The translations under genes were made by a program, and so were the position numbers. From Hydrogenophaga taeniospiralis CCUG 15921 (GTDB lineage Bacteria; Pseudomonadota; Gammaproteobacteria; Burkholderiales; Burkholderiaceae_C): a stretch of 64,000 bases of DNA. The notes beneath the pieces were generated by a model, which was given only the letters and a program-made list of their open reading frames with translations, made no database searches and had not been told where the DNA came from. The stretch spans positions 434,001 to 498,000 of the forward strand of contig NZ_BCWR01000001.1 in assembly GCF_001592305.1 (NCBI RefSeq), read 5' to 3'. Positions 41,940-51,017 of the stretch are shown here, piece by piece (positions within the stretch are counted from its first letter, which is position 1; each line of letters opens with the position of its first letter).

Positions 41940-42920
41940 TCACTGAGGCTGGTAACCGGAGTCCTTGATGATCTTCGCCCAGACCTCGCGGTAGGCCACT
42001 TCGCGCTTGCCCAGTTCGGCGCCGCTCATGAAGCCCACGGTCAGGCCCATGGCGGTCAGCTTGTCCTTCACATCGGGCATGGCGATCACCTTCTGCAGTG
42101 CCGCACCGAGCTTGTCCAGCGCGGCTTTGGGTGTGCCAGCCGGCGCAAAGAGGCCGTAGTACGGCACTTCTTCGAAGCCCTTGATGCCGAGCTCGGTGAA
42201 GGTCGGCACGTCGGGCAGTGCCGCCTGGCGTTGCGTACCCATCACGGCGACCACGCGCAGCTTGCCAGCCTTGTGGTTCTCGATGAAGTCCGGCACCGAG
42301 CCCACGCCCGCGGGAATGATGTTGCCCAGCATGTCGCCCATCATGGGAGCGCTGCCGCGGTAGGGCGCGGCCACCAGGTCCAGGCCGAACTGCTTGCCGA
42401 TCACCTGCACGGCGAACTGCGGCGTGGACGCGGGCGCAGGAATGCCCATGGTGGCTTTGCCGCCGCTGCCCTTGACACTGTCGATCCAGGCCTTGAAGTC
42501 GCGCGCGGGTGTGCCGCCCGACAGCGCCACGGCGTTCACGAAGGTGGCAAACCCGGCCACGGGCACGAAGTCCTTTTCGGGGTCGAAGCCGGGGTTCTTC
42601 ATGGTCAGCGGCAGGATGGACACGCTGTGGTCGTGGCTCAGGAACACGGTGTGGCCATCGGCCGGCGCGGCCTTGAGCGCCTGCGCCGCCAGCTGGCCGC
42701 CAGCGCCGGCCCTGTTCTCCACCACCACGTTCGCAGCCAGCTCGACCTGCAGGCGCTCGGCCAGGATGCGAGCGACGGCATCGGAGCCGCCACCGGCGGG
42801 GAAGCCGACGAGGATTCTGGTGGGGCTTTGCGCCTGGGCGAGACCGAAGCCAGCGACGGCGGACAAAGCCAGCGCGAGGCGGCCGGCACGGGCGATGAAG
42901 GAACGGCGGGGCGATGTCAT
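41940..42920 (-). CDS. Bug/TctC-family periplasmic solute receptor
   Basis: A 326-residue secreted receptor of the Bug (tripartite tricarboxylate) family. Signal peptide ends near AQAQ; the fold begins PTRILVGFPAGGGSDAVAR and includes VENRAGAGGQLAAQA. AGGAG precedes the ATG at 42920. No TctA/TctB genes are adjacent, as is common for Bug proteins in betaproteobacteria. Ligand probably a carboxylate, not defined. Starts 47 bp after the PcaC-like gene, same strand. Confidence 0.92.
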   Translation of the reverse strand: MTSPRRSFIARAGRLALALSAVAGFGLAQAQSPTRILVGFPAGGGSDAVARILAERLQVELAANVVVENRAGAGGQLAAQALKAAPADGHTVFLSHDHSVSILPLTMKNPGFDPEKDFVPVAGFATFVNAVALSGGTPARDFKAWIDSVKGSGGKATMGIPAPASTPQFAVQVIGKQFGLDLVAAPYRGSAPMMGDMLGNIIPAGVGSVPDFIENHKAGKLRVVAVMGTQRQAALPDVPTFTELGIKGFEEVPYYGLFAPAGTPKAALDKLGAALQKVIAMPDVKDKLTAMGLTVGFMSGAELGKREVAYREVWAKIIKDSGYQPQ

Positions 42921-42967
42921 GGGTTCAACTCCTGAAGAAAAAAACGGTTCTGTTCGGGGTGGCGCCG

Positions 42968-43345
42968 TCAGGCTTTGGGCGGCTCCACCACCTCGGCCGC
43001 GGTGCGGAACGCTTCCACCGAAGCGGGGATGCCGCAGTAGATGGCCGCGTGCAGCAACACCTCCTGGATCTCCTGCGCGGTGGCACCGTTGTTCAGCGCG
43101 CCACGCACATGGCCTTTGAGTTCGTGCTGTTTGCCCAGCGCGGTCAGCATGGCCACGGTGACCAGGCTGCGCGTCTTGCGGTCCAGGCCGTCGCGTTGCC
43201 AGACGTCGCCCCAGGCGGCTCGCGAGATGTGGTCCTGGATGGGCTGGGTGAACGGGGTGGCGCCGGCCAGCGCGCGGTCCACGAACGCGTCGCCCATGAC
43301 CTCGCGGCGGGTGGCCAGGCCACGGTGGTATTGCTCGTCCTGCAT
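42968..43345 (-). CDS. carboxymuconolactone decarboxylase family protein (PcaC-like)
   Basis: A 125-residue CMD protein in the PcaC style: GLATRREVMGDAFVDRALAG at the start, GLDRKTRSLVTVAMLTALG and EIQEVLLHAAIYCGIPAS. No other protocatechuate-pathway genes are present, so beta-ketoadipate function is not assured. Transcribed with the Bug receptor downstream and divergent from the peroxidase-related gene. Confidence 0.86.
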   Translation of the reverse strand: MQDEQYHRGLATRREVMGDAFVDRALAGATPFTQPIQDHISRAAWGDVWQRDGLDRKTRSLVTVAMLTALGKQHELKGHVRGALNNGATAQEIQEVLLHAAIYCGIPASVEAFRTAAEVVEPPKA

Positions 43346-43424
43346 GGGGTGCTCCGGATTCGGTGGATGTCGGGTGCCAAGGATAAACTTTCAAACCAAG
43401 CAAGAAACTGACCGGAGACAAACC

Positions 43425-44015
43425 ATGAGCGATGCCCGCTACCACCTGCCCGACCTCAACACCCTCCCCGAGGACCTCAAAGCCAAGGTGCTGGAGGTGC
43501 AGGAAAAAGCCGGCTTCGTGCCCAATGTGTTCCTGGCGCTGGCGCGCCGCCCGGCCGAATGGCGCGCCTTCTTCGCTTACCACGACGCCTTGATGACGCC
43601 CGAAACCGTGGGCCGAGAGAGCGGCCTCACCAAGGGCGACCGCGAAATGATCGTCACCGCAACCAGTGCCGCCAACCACTGCCTGTACTGCGTCGTGGCC
43701 CATGGCGCCATCCTGCGCATCCACGAGAAAAAGCCGCTGGTGGCCGATCAGGTGGCGGTGAACCACCGCAAGGCCGATATCACGCCGCGCCAGCGCGCCA
43801 TGCTCGACTTCGCGATGAAGGTCTGCCTGGCTTCGCATGAGATCGAGGACGCCGATTTCGACGCCCTGCACGCCCACGGTTTCAGCGACGAAGACGCCTG
43901 GGACATCGCCGCCATCACCGCCTTCTTCGGCCTGTCCAACCGCATGGCCAGCTTCAGCGGGATGATGCCCAACCCCGAGTTCTATCTGATGGGACGGGTT
44001 CCTAAGTCGAAGTGA
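43425..44015 (+). CDS. AhpD-like peroxidase-related protein
   Basis: A 196-residue CMD-fold protein of the 'uncharacterised peroxidase-related' type. The redox-like motif is NHCLYCVVAHGA (CxxC with a following His). ATG at 43425, preceded by CGGAGA. Its last 14 bases overlap the 3' end of the convergent thioesterase gene. Likely peroxide or alkyl-hydroperoxide related; unproven. Confidence 0.82.
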   Translation: MSDARYHLPDLNTLPEDLKAKVLEVQEKAGFVPNVFLALARRPAEWRAFFAYHDALMTPETVGRESGLTKGDREMIVTATSAANHCLYCVVAHGAILRIHEKKPLVADQVAVNHRKADITPRQRAMLDFAMKVCLASHEIEDADFDALHAHGFSDEDAWDIAAITAFFGLSNRMASFSGMMPNPEFYLMGRVPKSK

Positions 44016-44454
44016 GGCGGGGCGGCCCACCTGCCGCTTCGATGAGAGCGCGGGCGTGGTCGGACATGGGCACCGACTTCTGCTTCGGGAAGTCGACCCA
44101 GACGATGGTGGCACCACCATTCGCGTACACCGTGGCCGGGTCGTCGGTGCGCAGCATCTCGTGGAAGGTGTCGAACGAGGTCTTGCCCATGGTGCCCACG
44201 TAGGTGCGTACCAGCACGTCGCCGGGGAACTCGAACTGCCGGATGAAGTTGCAGAAGGCGTTGACGATCACCGGCCCCTCGCCCTGCGGATCGGCCGGCA
44301 GGCCCATGCCAAAGAACCAGTCCAGCCGCGCGATCTCCATGTAGCGGAAATAGATCGTGTTGTTGACGTGGCCCATGGCGTCCATGTCGCCCCAGCGGAT
44401 GGGCACCACGATTTCATGCACCAGGCGTTTCTCGGCAGGCAGTTCAAGCTTCAT
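44002..44454 (-). CDS. acyl-CoA thioesterase, 4HBT/YbgC-like
   Basis: A 150-residue hot-dog thioesterase. The active-site segment RWGDMDAMGHVNNTIYFRYME contains the catalytic Asp and the HVNN motif. Hydrolyses short or aromatic acyl-CoA; substrate open. Convergent with, and overlapping by 14 bp, the peroxidase-related gene. Downstream of the DMT gene on the same strand, with repeat copy F between. Confidence 0.88.
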   Translation of the reverse strand: MKLELPAEKRLVHEIVVPIRWGDMDAMGHVNNTIYFRYMEIARLDWFFGMGLPADPQGEGPVIVNAFCNFIRQFEFPGDVLVRTYVGTMGKTSFDTFHEMLRTDDPATVYANGGATIVWVDFPKQKSVPMSDHARALIEAAGGPPRLTST

Positions 44455-44469
44455 CGGATATTCCTCAGG

Positions 44470-44547
44470 TTTCGCCGCCGGGCCGCCCCAAGGCGAAACG
44501 CGCCCCCTTTGGGGGGCAGCGACCCGCGAAGCGGTGGAGCGTGGGGG
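44470..44547 (-). repeat. 3'-end intergenic repeat, copy F
   Basis: Minus-strand copy starting next to the DMT transporter stop. The middle stem is CCCCCCAAAGGGGG. The GCTTCGCGG arm is kept and the last arm is degraded to GGGGCGGCCCGGCGG. Confidence 0.75.
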
Positions 44548-44548
44548 T

Positions 44549-45511
44549 TCATCTGTGCGCTCTGATCGAGGCCAGGATGCCGGCCACGAACAGCACGCAG
44601 GCCAGCAGTTGCGTGGCGGCCGGCCAGTCGCCGCTCCAGGCGAAGGTGTAGATCAGCGCAAACACGGTTTCGCTCACCACCAGCTGGCCGGCCAGGCTGG
44701 TGCTCAGCCAGCGGCTGGCGATGTTCCACATCACCGAGGCGATCCAGGCCGAGCCGATGCCGGTGAAGGCACACACCAGCACGAACCGGCCGAAGCCGGG
44801 CCGGTCGATCAGCTCCGCCCAACCGGTGCCCCAGCCCAGCCAGAGTCCCAGCCCGCCCAGGCCGGCGGCCAGCCCGAGCCAGTTGGCCCAGGCGGTGGAC
44901 TTCACCCCCGGGTGGCGGCGGATCCAGCGGGCATTGAGCATGCCGAAGGCCAACCAGCTGAGCATGGCGCCCACGGCCAACAACACCCCGCGCCAGAAGT
45001 GCCCGGCCCCGCTGGCGTTCACCTCGTCCGCCGTGGCATCCATCATCAGCACCATGCCGGCCGCCGTGAGCACCAGACCGGGCAGCAGCGCCGCCCAGCG
45101 CAGGTGAGAGGGCTTGCCCAACAGCATCATCCAGACTGGTAACGTGCCGATGATCAGCGCCGGCAGCGCCGCCCCGGCGTCGGCGATGCCGTAGACCAGC
45201 AGCAGGTAGTACCCCGTGTAGCCCAGCACACTGAGCCACAGCGCCGCCCCGGCCTGGGCCAGATCGGGCCACTGGCCGGCACGCTGCCCCACAGGCATGC
45301 GCAGCGTCTGCCACAGCATCCAGGCCAGTGAAAACAGGCCGCAGGCGACGAAACGCCCCGCCGTGTAGTCCACCGACGAAAAACCGGGCGCGACCAGCGG
45401 CGCGACGAAGGTCGTGCCCCAGAACGCCCCCGCCCCCAGCCCGGCCGCGATGCCTGTGGCCATGCCGGGCGGCAGGCCCTTGGCACTCGACGACACCTCA
45501 GTGATCAGCAC
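44549..45511 (-). CDS. DMT superfamily (EamA) exporter
   Basis: Inner-membrane transporter of 320 aa with about ten hydrophobic segments in two EamA repeats. Examples are TGIAAGLGAGAFWGTTFVA and LLAVGAMLSWLAFGMLNARW. Probable metabolite or drug efflux; substrate unknown. The start is uncertain: GTG at 45511 or ATG at 45463, neither with a strong ribosome site. Confidence 0.85.
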   Translation of the reverse strand: MLITEVSSSAKGLPPGMATGIAAGLGAGAFWGTTFVAPLVAPGFSSVDYTAGRFVACGLFSLAWMLWQTLRMPVGQRAGQWPDLAQAGAALWLSVLGYTGYYLLLVYGIADAGAALPALIIGTLPVWMMLLGKPSHLRWAALLPGLVLTAAGMVLMMDATADEVNASGAGHFWRGVLLAVGAMLSWLAFGMLNARWIRRHPGVKSTAWANWLGLAAGLGGLGLWLGWGTGWAELIDRPGFGRFVLVCAFTGIGSAWIASVMWNIASRWLSTSLAGQLVVSETVFALIYTFAWSGDWPAATQLLACVLFVAGILASIRAHR

Positions 45512-45550
45512 GGCAGCGAGCGAAGAAGCGCCAGCGGGAACACCGCTGAT

Positions 45551-45620
45551 CGGGTTTCGCCAGGCCGCAGCTGTTACCTCCTTGAGGGGGTGACGCGCTC
45601 AGCGCGGCGCGAGGGTGGGC
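45551..45620 (-). repeat. 3'-end intergenic repeat, copy G
   Basis: Minus-strand copy just after the SDR stop. It reads CGCGCCGCGCTGAGCGCG and ACCCCCTCAAGGAGGT (one stem mismatch), with the final stem truncated to GGCCTGGCG. Confidence 0.75.
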
Positions 45621-45625
45621 CATCC

Positions 45626-46408
45626 TCAGATCCCGAAGCCGTCGTCCGCGGCGATCACCGCGCCGTTGATGAAATGGCTCTCGTTGGCGCACAGCATCAT
45701 CAGCACCGCGTCCAGATCGGCGGGCTGACCCACGCGCTTGCGCGGCAGCATGTTGATGAGCTTCTGGCCCTGCTCGGTCTGCCAGTGGTGGTGGTTGATC
45801 TCGGTGTCGATGTAGCCCGGGCAGATCGCGTTCACGTTGATGCCGAAACGCCCCCACTCCATGGCCATCGCCTTGGTCATGTGCACCACGGCAGCCTTGC
45901 TCATGCAGTACACGCCGATCTGCGGCAGCACCTTCAGGCCGGCCATGGAGGCGATGTTGACGATGCGCCCGCCGACCCAGGTGCCCGGGGCGTTGCCGTT
46001 GGCGCGCGCCAGCATGCGCTTGCCCACTTCCTGCGCCACGAAGAAGGCGCCCTTGGTGTTGGTGTCGAAGACGAAGTCGTAGTCTTCCTCGCGCACATCC
46101 TGCAGGCGCTGCGTGGTGCTCACGCCCGAGTTGTTGATCAGGATGTCGATGGCGCCGACTTCGGTTTCCGCGTGCGCAATGGCCGCCTTGATGGACGCGA
46201 TGTCGGTCACGTCCAGCGCCACCACATGGGCGTCACCGCCCTCGGCCTCGATGTGCGCGCGCAGTGCCATCAGGCGATCGGTGCGGCGGCCGGCCAGCAC
46301 CACGGCAGCACCCGCGTTGGCCAGGGTTTTGGCGAACTGCTCGCCCAGGCCACCGGAAGCGCCGGTGATGAGGGCCACGCGGCCCGAAAGGTCGATCTGG
46401 TAGGTCAC
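45626..46408 (-). CDS. short-chain dehydrogenase (FabG-like SDR)
   Basis: A 260-residue SDR. Cofactor motif TGASGGLGEQF, NNSGV, catalytic S in NIASMAG and Y-x3-K in YCMSKAAVVH; C-terminal ICPGYIDTEI. GTG start at 46408, GGAG upstream. Divergent from etf-QO and so plausibly in fatty or branched-acid oxidation (e.g. a 3-hydroxyacyl-CoA dehydrogenase-like role), which is inference from position only. Confidence 0.87.
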   Translation of the reverse strand: MTYQIDLSGRVALITGASGGLGEQFAKTLANAGAAVVLAGRRTDRLMALRAHIEAEGGDAHVVALDVTDIASIKAAIAHAETEVGAIDILINNSGVSTTQRLQDVREEDYDFVFDTNTKGAFFVAQEVGKRMLARANGNAPGTWVGGRIVNIASMAGLKVLPQIGVYCMSKAAVVHMTKAMAMEWGRFGINVNAICPGYIDTEINHHHWQTEQGQKLINMLPRKRVGQPADLDAVLMMLCANESHFINGAVIAADDGFGI

Positions 46409-46544
46409 GGGATAATCTCCGGGCAGGTGCAAATTAGCACGATCGTTCGATTTTCTGGCGCCGCAGCATAGAATGCTGTCCGCCCGACGACACACGCCGC
46501 ACCAGGTGGCGGCGAAAGTACAAACCATTATCCGCGAGACCCTC

Positions 46545-48227
46545 ATGACCCCAGAACAAATCCTTGCCCAGTTCGGCCCGCGCGAAGCCATGGAATACGA
46601 CGTGGTCATTGTGGGCGGCGGCCCGGCCGGTCTGGCCACCGCCATCCGACTCAAACAGCTGGCCGCCGAAAAGGGCAGCGAGTGCAACGTCTGCGTGCTG
46701 GAGAAGGGCTCCGAGCCCGGCGCCCACATCCTCTCGGGCGCGGTCATGGACCCCCGGGCCATCACCGAACTCTTCCCCGACTGGAAAGAGCGCGGCGCCC
46801 CGCTGAACCAGGCCGTCACCGGTGACGACCTGCTGGTGCTCAGTGAAACCGGCGCCACCCGCACGCCCGACTGGCTGATGCCGCGCAACTTTGACAACCA
46901 CGGCTGCTACATCATCAGCCTGGGCGCGGTCACCAAATGGCTGGGCGAACAGGCCGAGGCCCTGGGCGTGGAAATTTTCCCCGGCTTCGCCGCTGCGGAA
47001 GTGCTCTACAACGACGATGGTTCGGTCAAAGGTGTGGCCACCGGCAACCTCGGCGTGGGCAAGGACGGCGAGCCCATGGACAGTTTCCAGATCGGCATGG
47101 AGCTGCACGCGAAGTACACCGTGTTCGCCGAGGGCGCACGTGGCCACCTGGGCAAGCAGCTGATCGCGAAATACAAGCTGGATGAAGGCAAGGACGCCCA
47201 GACCTTTGCCATCGGCATAAAGGAACTGTGGGAAGTGCCGGCCGACAAAGCCAAGCCCGGCCTGGTGGTGCACACCGCCGGCTGGCCCATGGACGACGAC
47301 ACCTTCGGCGGCGGTTTCCTGTACCACCTCGAGGGCAACAAGGTCACGCTGGGCTTCGTGGTAGGTCTGGACTACCAGAACCCCTGGATGAGCCCGTTCG
47401 AAGAAATGCAGCGCTGGAAGACCCACCCCAGCATCAAGGCCCACATCGAAGGCGGCAAGCGCCTGGGCTATGGCGCGCGCGCACTGAACAACGGCACACC
47501 CCAGGCCCTGCCCAAGACGGTGTTCCCGGGCGGTGCGCTGGTGGGCTGCGACGCCGGCTTCCTGAACGCCGCGCGCATCAAGGGCAGCCACGCAGCCATC
47601 AAGAGCGGCATGCTGTGTGCCGAGGCCGCGTTCGAGGCCGTGGCCGCCGGCCGCCAGAACGACGAGCTCACGGCCTTCCCCGAAGCGTTCCAGAAGAGCT
47701 GGTTGTTTGAGGAGCTGTGGACCTACCGCAACTTCAAGAACTGGTTCAAGAAGAGCCCGCTGGTGGGCAAGCTCATGACCGGCATCGAACACTGGTTCCT
47801 GCCCAAGGTGGGCGTGAGCGCGCCACCCTGGACGCTGCACAACACCACCCAGGACCACACCAAGCTGCGCCCGGCCGCCGAGATGCCGCAGATCAGCTAC
47901 CCCAAGCCCGATGGCGTGATCACCTTCGACCGGCTCTCCAGTGTGTTCGTCTCCAACACCAACCACGAAGAGCAGCAGCCGGCGCACCTGACACTGAAGG
48001 ACGCCTCGGTGCCGGTGGCGATCAACCTCGCGAAATACGCCGGCCCCGAGAGCCGCTACTGCCCGGCCGGCGTGTACGAGTTCGTGAACAAGGACGGCGC
48101 CGACCAGTTGGTGATCAACGCGCAGAACTGCGTGCACTGCAAGACCTGCGACATCAAGGACCCGACGCAGAACATTGTCTGGGTCACGCCCGAAGGCGGC
48201 GGTGGACCGAACTACGCGGGCATGTGA
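46545..48227 (+). CDS. electron-transfer flavoprotein-ubiquinone oxidoreductase
   Basis: Membrane-associated flavoprotein of 560 aa that passes electrons from ETF to ubiquinone. FAD motif VGGGPAGLATA at residue 23 on, GFAAAEVLYN and the ubiquinone region FGGGFLYHLEGNK. A C-terminal 4Fe-4S site uses Cys in RYCPAG and NCVHCKTCDIKDP. ATG at 46545 puts the FAD motif at the usual distance. Ends before a strong terminator. Confidence 0.95.
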   Translation: MTPEQILAQFGPREAMEYDVVIVGGGPAGLATAIRLKQLAAEKGSECNVCVLEKGSEPGAHILSGAVMDPRAITELFPDWKERGAPLNQAVTGDDLLVLSETGATRTPDWLMPRNFDNHGCYIISLGAVTKWLGEQAEALGVEIFPGFAAAEVLYNDDGSVKGVATGNLGVGKDGEPMDSFQIGMELHAKYTVFAEGARGHLGKQLIAKYKLDEGKDAQTFAIGIKELWEVPADKAKPGLVVHTAGWPMDDDTFGGGFLYHLEGNKVTLGFVVGLDYQNPWMSPFEEMQRWKTHPSIKAHIEGGKRLGYGARALNNGTPQALPKTVFPGGALVGCDAGFLNAARIKGSHAAIKSGMLCAEAAFEAVAAGRQNDELTAFPEAFQKSWLFEELWTYRNFKNWFKKSPLVGKLMTGIEHWFLPKVGVSAPPWTLHNTTQDHTKLRPAAEMPQISYPKPDGVITFDRLSSVFVSNTNHEEQQPAHLTLKDASVPVAINLAKYAGPESRYCPAGVYEFVNKDGADQLVINAQNCVHCKTCDIKDPTQNIVWVTPEGGGGPNYAGM

Positions 48228-48252
48228 GCCCGCACACGAACCCGCCTCTCCG

Positions 48253-48282
48253 GGGCCGCCAGCAGGCGGCCCTTTTTCTTTT
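48253..48282 (+). terminator. rho-independent terminator of etf-QO gene
   Basis: Perfect 8-bp stem GGGCCGCC / GGCGGCCC, AGCA loop, then TTTTTCTTTT. Lies 26 bp after the stop. Confidence 0.92.
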
Positions 48283-48302
48283 CCGGCGCGGCGCGAACAG
48301 GG

Positions 48303-48330
48303 TTGTACAAAAAGTTACGTGGGCTATAGT
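48303..48330 (+). promoter_or_regulatory. sigma-70 promoter for the TAXI receptor pair
   Basis: TTGTAC (48303-48308), 16-bp spacer, TATAGT (48325-48330), with the ATG 27 bp after the -10. This is the clearest consensus-like promoter in the window. Confidence 0.7.
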
Positions 48331-48356
48331 GCGACGACGTTCCGGATGGACTCTGC

Positions 48357-49676
48357 ATGAACTCCGCCACCCTGTACCGCCATCGCTGGTTGATGATCCG
48401 CCTGCCGGTGGCTCTGGTGGCGGCGGCGTTGGCCGGCTTGGCCTGGATCTGGCTGTACCCCATGCCCGATGCGCGGCTCACCATCAGCAGCGGCCAGCCC
48501 GATGGCGCCTACCGGCTCTTCGCCGACCGTTACGCCCAGGCCTTTGCCCGCCACGGCATCGCGCTGACCATCGAAACCTCAAACGGCTCACAACAGAATC
48601 TGGAACGCCTGCGCCACAGCCCCGCGCAGGCGGACCTGGCCTTCGTGCAGGGCGGTTTCGGCTGGTCGTCCCAGCCCGGGCAGCCCGATCGTTTTGACGG
48701 GGTGCAGACCCTGGCCAGCGTGGACATCGAAGGTCTGTGGCTGTTCAGCCGCGACCCGGCACTCACCTCGCTGGCCGCTCTGGCCGGCCTGCACGTGGCG
48801 GCCGGGCCGCAGGGCAGCGGACACCGCGTGCTGTTTCAACGCCTGCTCTCACAACAGCGCATCGGCCTGGACGAGATCCGCTGGTCGCCCCTGAGCGGTG
48901 CCGCCGCGCGCGACGCCCTGGTCCGCCACGACGTGGACGCGGTGTTCATGGTCGCCTCGTCCCAGGCGCCCGGGGTGCGGGCCCTGCTGGCCACACCCGG
49001 CGTGCACCTGGCCATGCTGCAACGCACGGCGGCACTCTCCGAGCGCAACGGCTTTCTTGAAACCCGCCTGTTGCCCCAGGACGGGCTGGGTCAGAACCTG
49101 CCCGCGGCCGACACCCCCCTGCTGACCACGCCCACGCACCTGCTGGCCCGGGAGGACCTGAACCCCGCCCTCCAGCGCATGGCGACCGCCGTGGCGATGG
49201 AAGTGCATGGGCAGGCCGGCCCGTTCCACCGGGCGGGCGATTTCCCCAACCTGCGCCGCAGCGACTTTCCCGCCTCGGCCCAGGCCCGGCAGGTGCTCGG
49301 TGGCGGTCTGAACCGGCTTGAACGCGTGCTGCCTTTCTGGTGGGCACAGGTGGTGCAGCGGCTGCTGGTGATCTGCGTGCCGCTGCTGCTGGTGGCGGGC
49401 CTGCTGTTCCTGTTCATTCCGGCCCTGCTGCGGGTGCGGCTCGAAAGCCGGATGACGCGCTGGTACGGTGAACTGCGCTTCATCGAGCACGACCTGGCCC
49501 ACCACAACGTCGACATCGGCGGGATCGAACTCAGCCGCATCAACACCCGCCTCAGGAAGATGGAGGCGGCCATCGCCACCATGCCACTGCCCAAGGAGCT
49601 GGCCCAGCGCTGGCACACCCTGCTCCAGCATGTGGACTTCGTCCGCCGGCGCCTGCGGAGCTACCGGGGCCGATGA
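48357..49676 (+). CDS. membrane-anchored TAXI-family solute-binding protein (first of pair)
   Basis: A 439-residue protein of the TAXI (TRAP-associated) receptor family. N-terminal TM or uncleaved signal (about residues 13-35), receptor domain starting ARLTISSGQPDGAYRLFADR, then a second TM segment (LLVICVPLLLVAGLLFLFIPALL) and a cytoplasmic tail of about 75 charged, helical residues. This is unlike a free periplasmic receptor. Its stop overlaps the next gene's ATG (ATGA). No TRAP membrane subunit is nearby. Confidence 0.87.
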   Translation: MNSATLYRHRWLMIRLPVALVAAALAGLAWIWLYPMPDARLTISSGQPDGAYRLFADRYAQAFARHGIALTIETSNGSQQNLERLRHSPAQADLAFVQGGFGWSSQPGQPDRFDGVQTLASVDIEGLWLFSRDPALTSLAALAGLHVAAGPQGSGHRVLFQRLLSQQRIGLDEIRWSPLSGAAARDALVRHDVDAVFMVASSQAPGVRALLATPGVHLAMLQRTAALSERNGFLETRLLPQDGLGQNLPAADTPLLTTPTHLLAREDLNPALQRMATAVAMEVHGQAGPFHRAGDFPNLRRSDFPASAQARQVLGGGLNRLERVLPFWWAQVVQRLLVICVPLLLVAGLLFLFIPALLRVRLESRMTRWYGELRFIEHDLAHHNVDIGGIELSRINTRLRKMEAAIATMPLPKELAQRWHTLLQHVDFVRRRLRSYRGR

Positions 49677-51004
49677 GACTGCCCCTGCTCTACCGCCGAC
49701 GCTGGTGGCTGCTGTACCTGCCGATCACCGCGGCCAGCGTGCTGCTGATGGTGCTGGCCACGCTGTTCGCCAGGCCCCCGCCGCCGCAGCGCGTGGTGAT
49801 CGGCACCGGGCCGGCCCAGAGCAGCTACCTGCGTGTGGCGCGCCTGTATGCCGAGCGGCTCGAGCGCATGGGGATCGCCGTGGACATCGTGGCCCACCCG
49901 CGTCCACAGGACCCGCTGCAGCGCATGGCCGAGGGCGACAGCTCGATCGACGTCACGTTTGCCCAGGGGCTGTACGCGCCCACGGCGCCCCAGGTGATGG
50001 CGCTGTCGGTGATCGGGCACGAGATCGTCTGGGTGTTCGCGCGCGAGGGCATCGACCGGATCGAACAGCTCAGAGGCCAGCGCATCGCCGCTTCCGTCCC
50101 CCATGCCTCCAACCGCATGGCCGCCGAACGGCTGCTGGCCCATGCGCGGATCGCCCCGGGCGACGTGAGCTTCGTGCCCGCCGTTGGCGACGACGCGGTG
50201 GCGGCCCTGGCCGAGGGGCGGGTGGACGCCGTGGTCCACGTGGCCTCGGGCGACTCGAACACCGCGGCCACGTTGGCCCGGCTGGACAACGTCCACCTGC
50301 TGCCCATCGAACGGGCCGGCGCCCTGGCCACCCGGGTGCCCACGCTGCGGGCCGTGGTCATGCCCCAGGGTTCCATCGAGCTGCGCAGCAACCTGCCGGC
50401 GGCGGACCTCCCGACCATGGTGACGCTGACGCATCTGCTGGTGCGCCCCGACCTGCACCCGGCCCTGCAGCGAGCCCTGCTCAACGTGGCCGGCGAGCTG
50501 CACGCCATGGCCGGTTTCCTGGAGGGACAGGGCCAGTACCCCAGTACCGTTGGCAGCGATTTCCCGGTGTCCCCCGTGGCCCTGCGCAGCCGGTACGGCA
50601 AACACCCCTGGCTGGAGACGCTGCTGCCCTACCGCACCGCCCAGTGGGCCGAGCTGATCCTGTTCATCTACGTCCCTCTGGGGCTGCTCACCATGGTGTT
50701 GCTGCTGCGTGCGCCCCGCTACATCGAATGGCGCGTGGACGCGGCGCTGCAGTATTTCTACGGCGAGCTCAAATTCCTGGAAGAAGACCTGTCGCGCAGC
50801 CCGCCGACCGATCCCGTGACCCACCGCGAAGTGCTCGCCCGCCTGGACGCGCTGGACAGACAGGTGGCCCTGATCGATCTGCCCGACCGTTATGCGGACC
50901 GCTGGTACACCCTGCGCGAACACCTCAACACCGCGCGCGAGCGGCTGCAGAGCCTGCGCCAGGACGGGGGACAATCCCTCCCCTCGGAGGCCACCGCCCC
51001 ATGA
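49673..51004 (+). CDS. membrane-anchored TAXI-family solute-binding protein (second of pair)
   Basis: A 443-residue paralogue of the preceding protein with the same plan: N-terminal TM (LLYLPITAASVLLMVLATLF), receptor domain (RVVIGTGPAQSSYLRVARLY), C-terminal TM (ELILFIYVPLGLLTMVLLL) and a helical tail of about 90 residues. The ATGA overlap makes translation coupling likely, so the two may form a heterodimer. Ligand unknown. Confidence 0.86.
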   Translation: MRLPLLYRRRWWLLYLPITAASVLLMVLATLFARPPPPQRVVIGTGPAQSSYLRVARLYAERLERMGIAVDIVAHPRPQDPLQRMAEGDSSIDVTFAQGLYAPTAPQVMALSVIGHEIVWVFAREGIDRIEQLRGQRIAASVPHASNRMAAERLLAHARIAPGDVSFVPAVGDDAVAALAEGRVDAVVHVASGDSNTAATLARLDNVHLLPIERAGALATRVPTLRAVVMPQGSIELRSNLPAADLPTMVTLTHLLVRPDLHPALQRALLNVAGELHAMAGFLEGQGQYPSTVGSDFPVSPVALRSRYGKHPWLETLLPYRTAQWAELILFIYVPLGLLTMVLLLRAPRYIEWRVDAALQYFYGELKFLEEDLSRSPPTDPVTHREVLARLDALDRQVALIDLPDRYADRWYTLREHLNTARERLQSLRQDGGQSLPSEATAP

Positions 51005-51017
51005 CCCACGCGATCCC

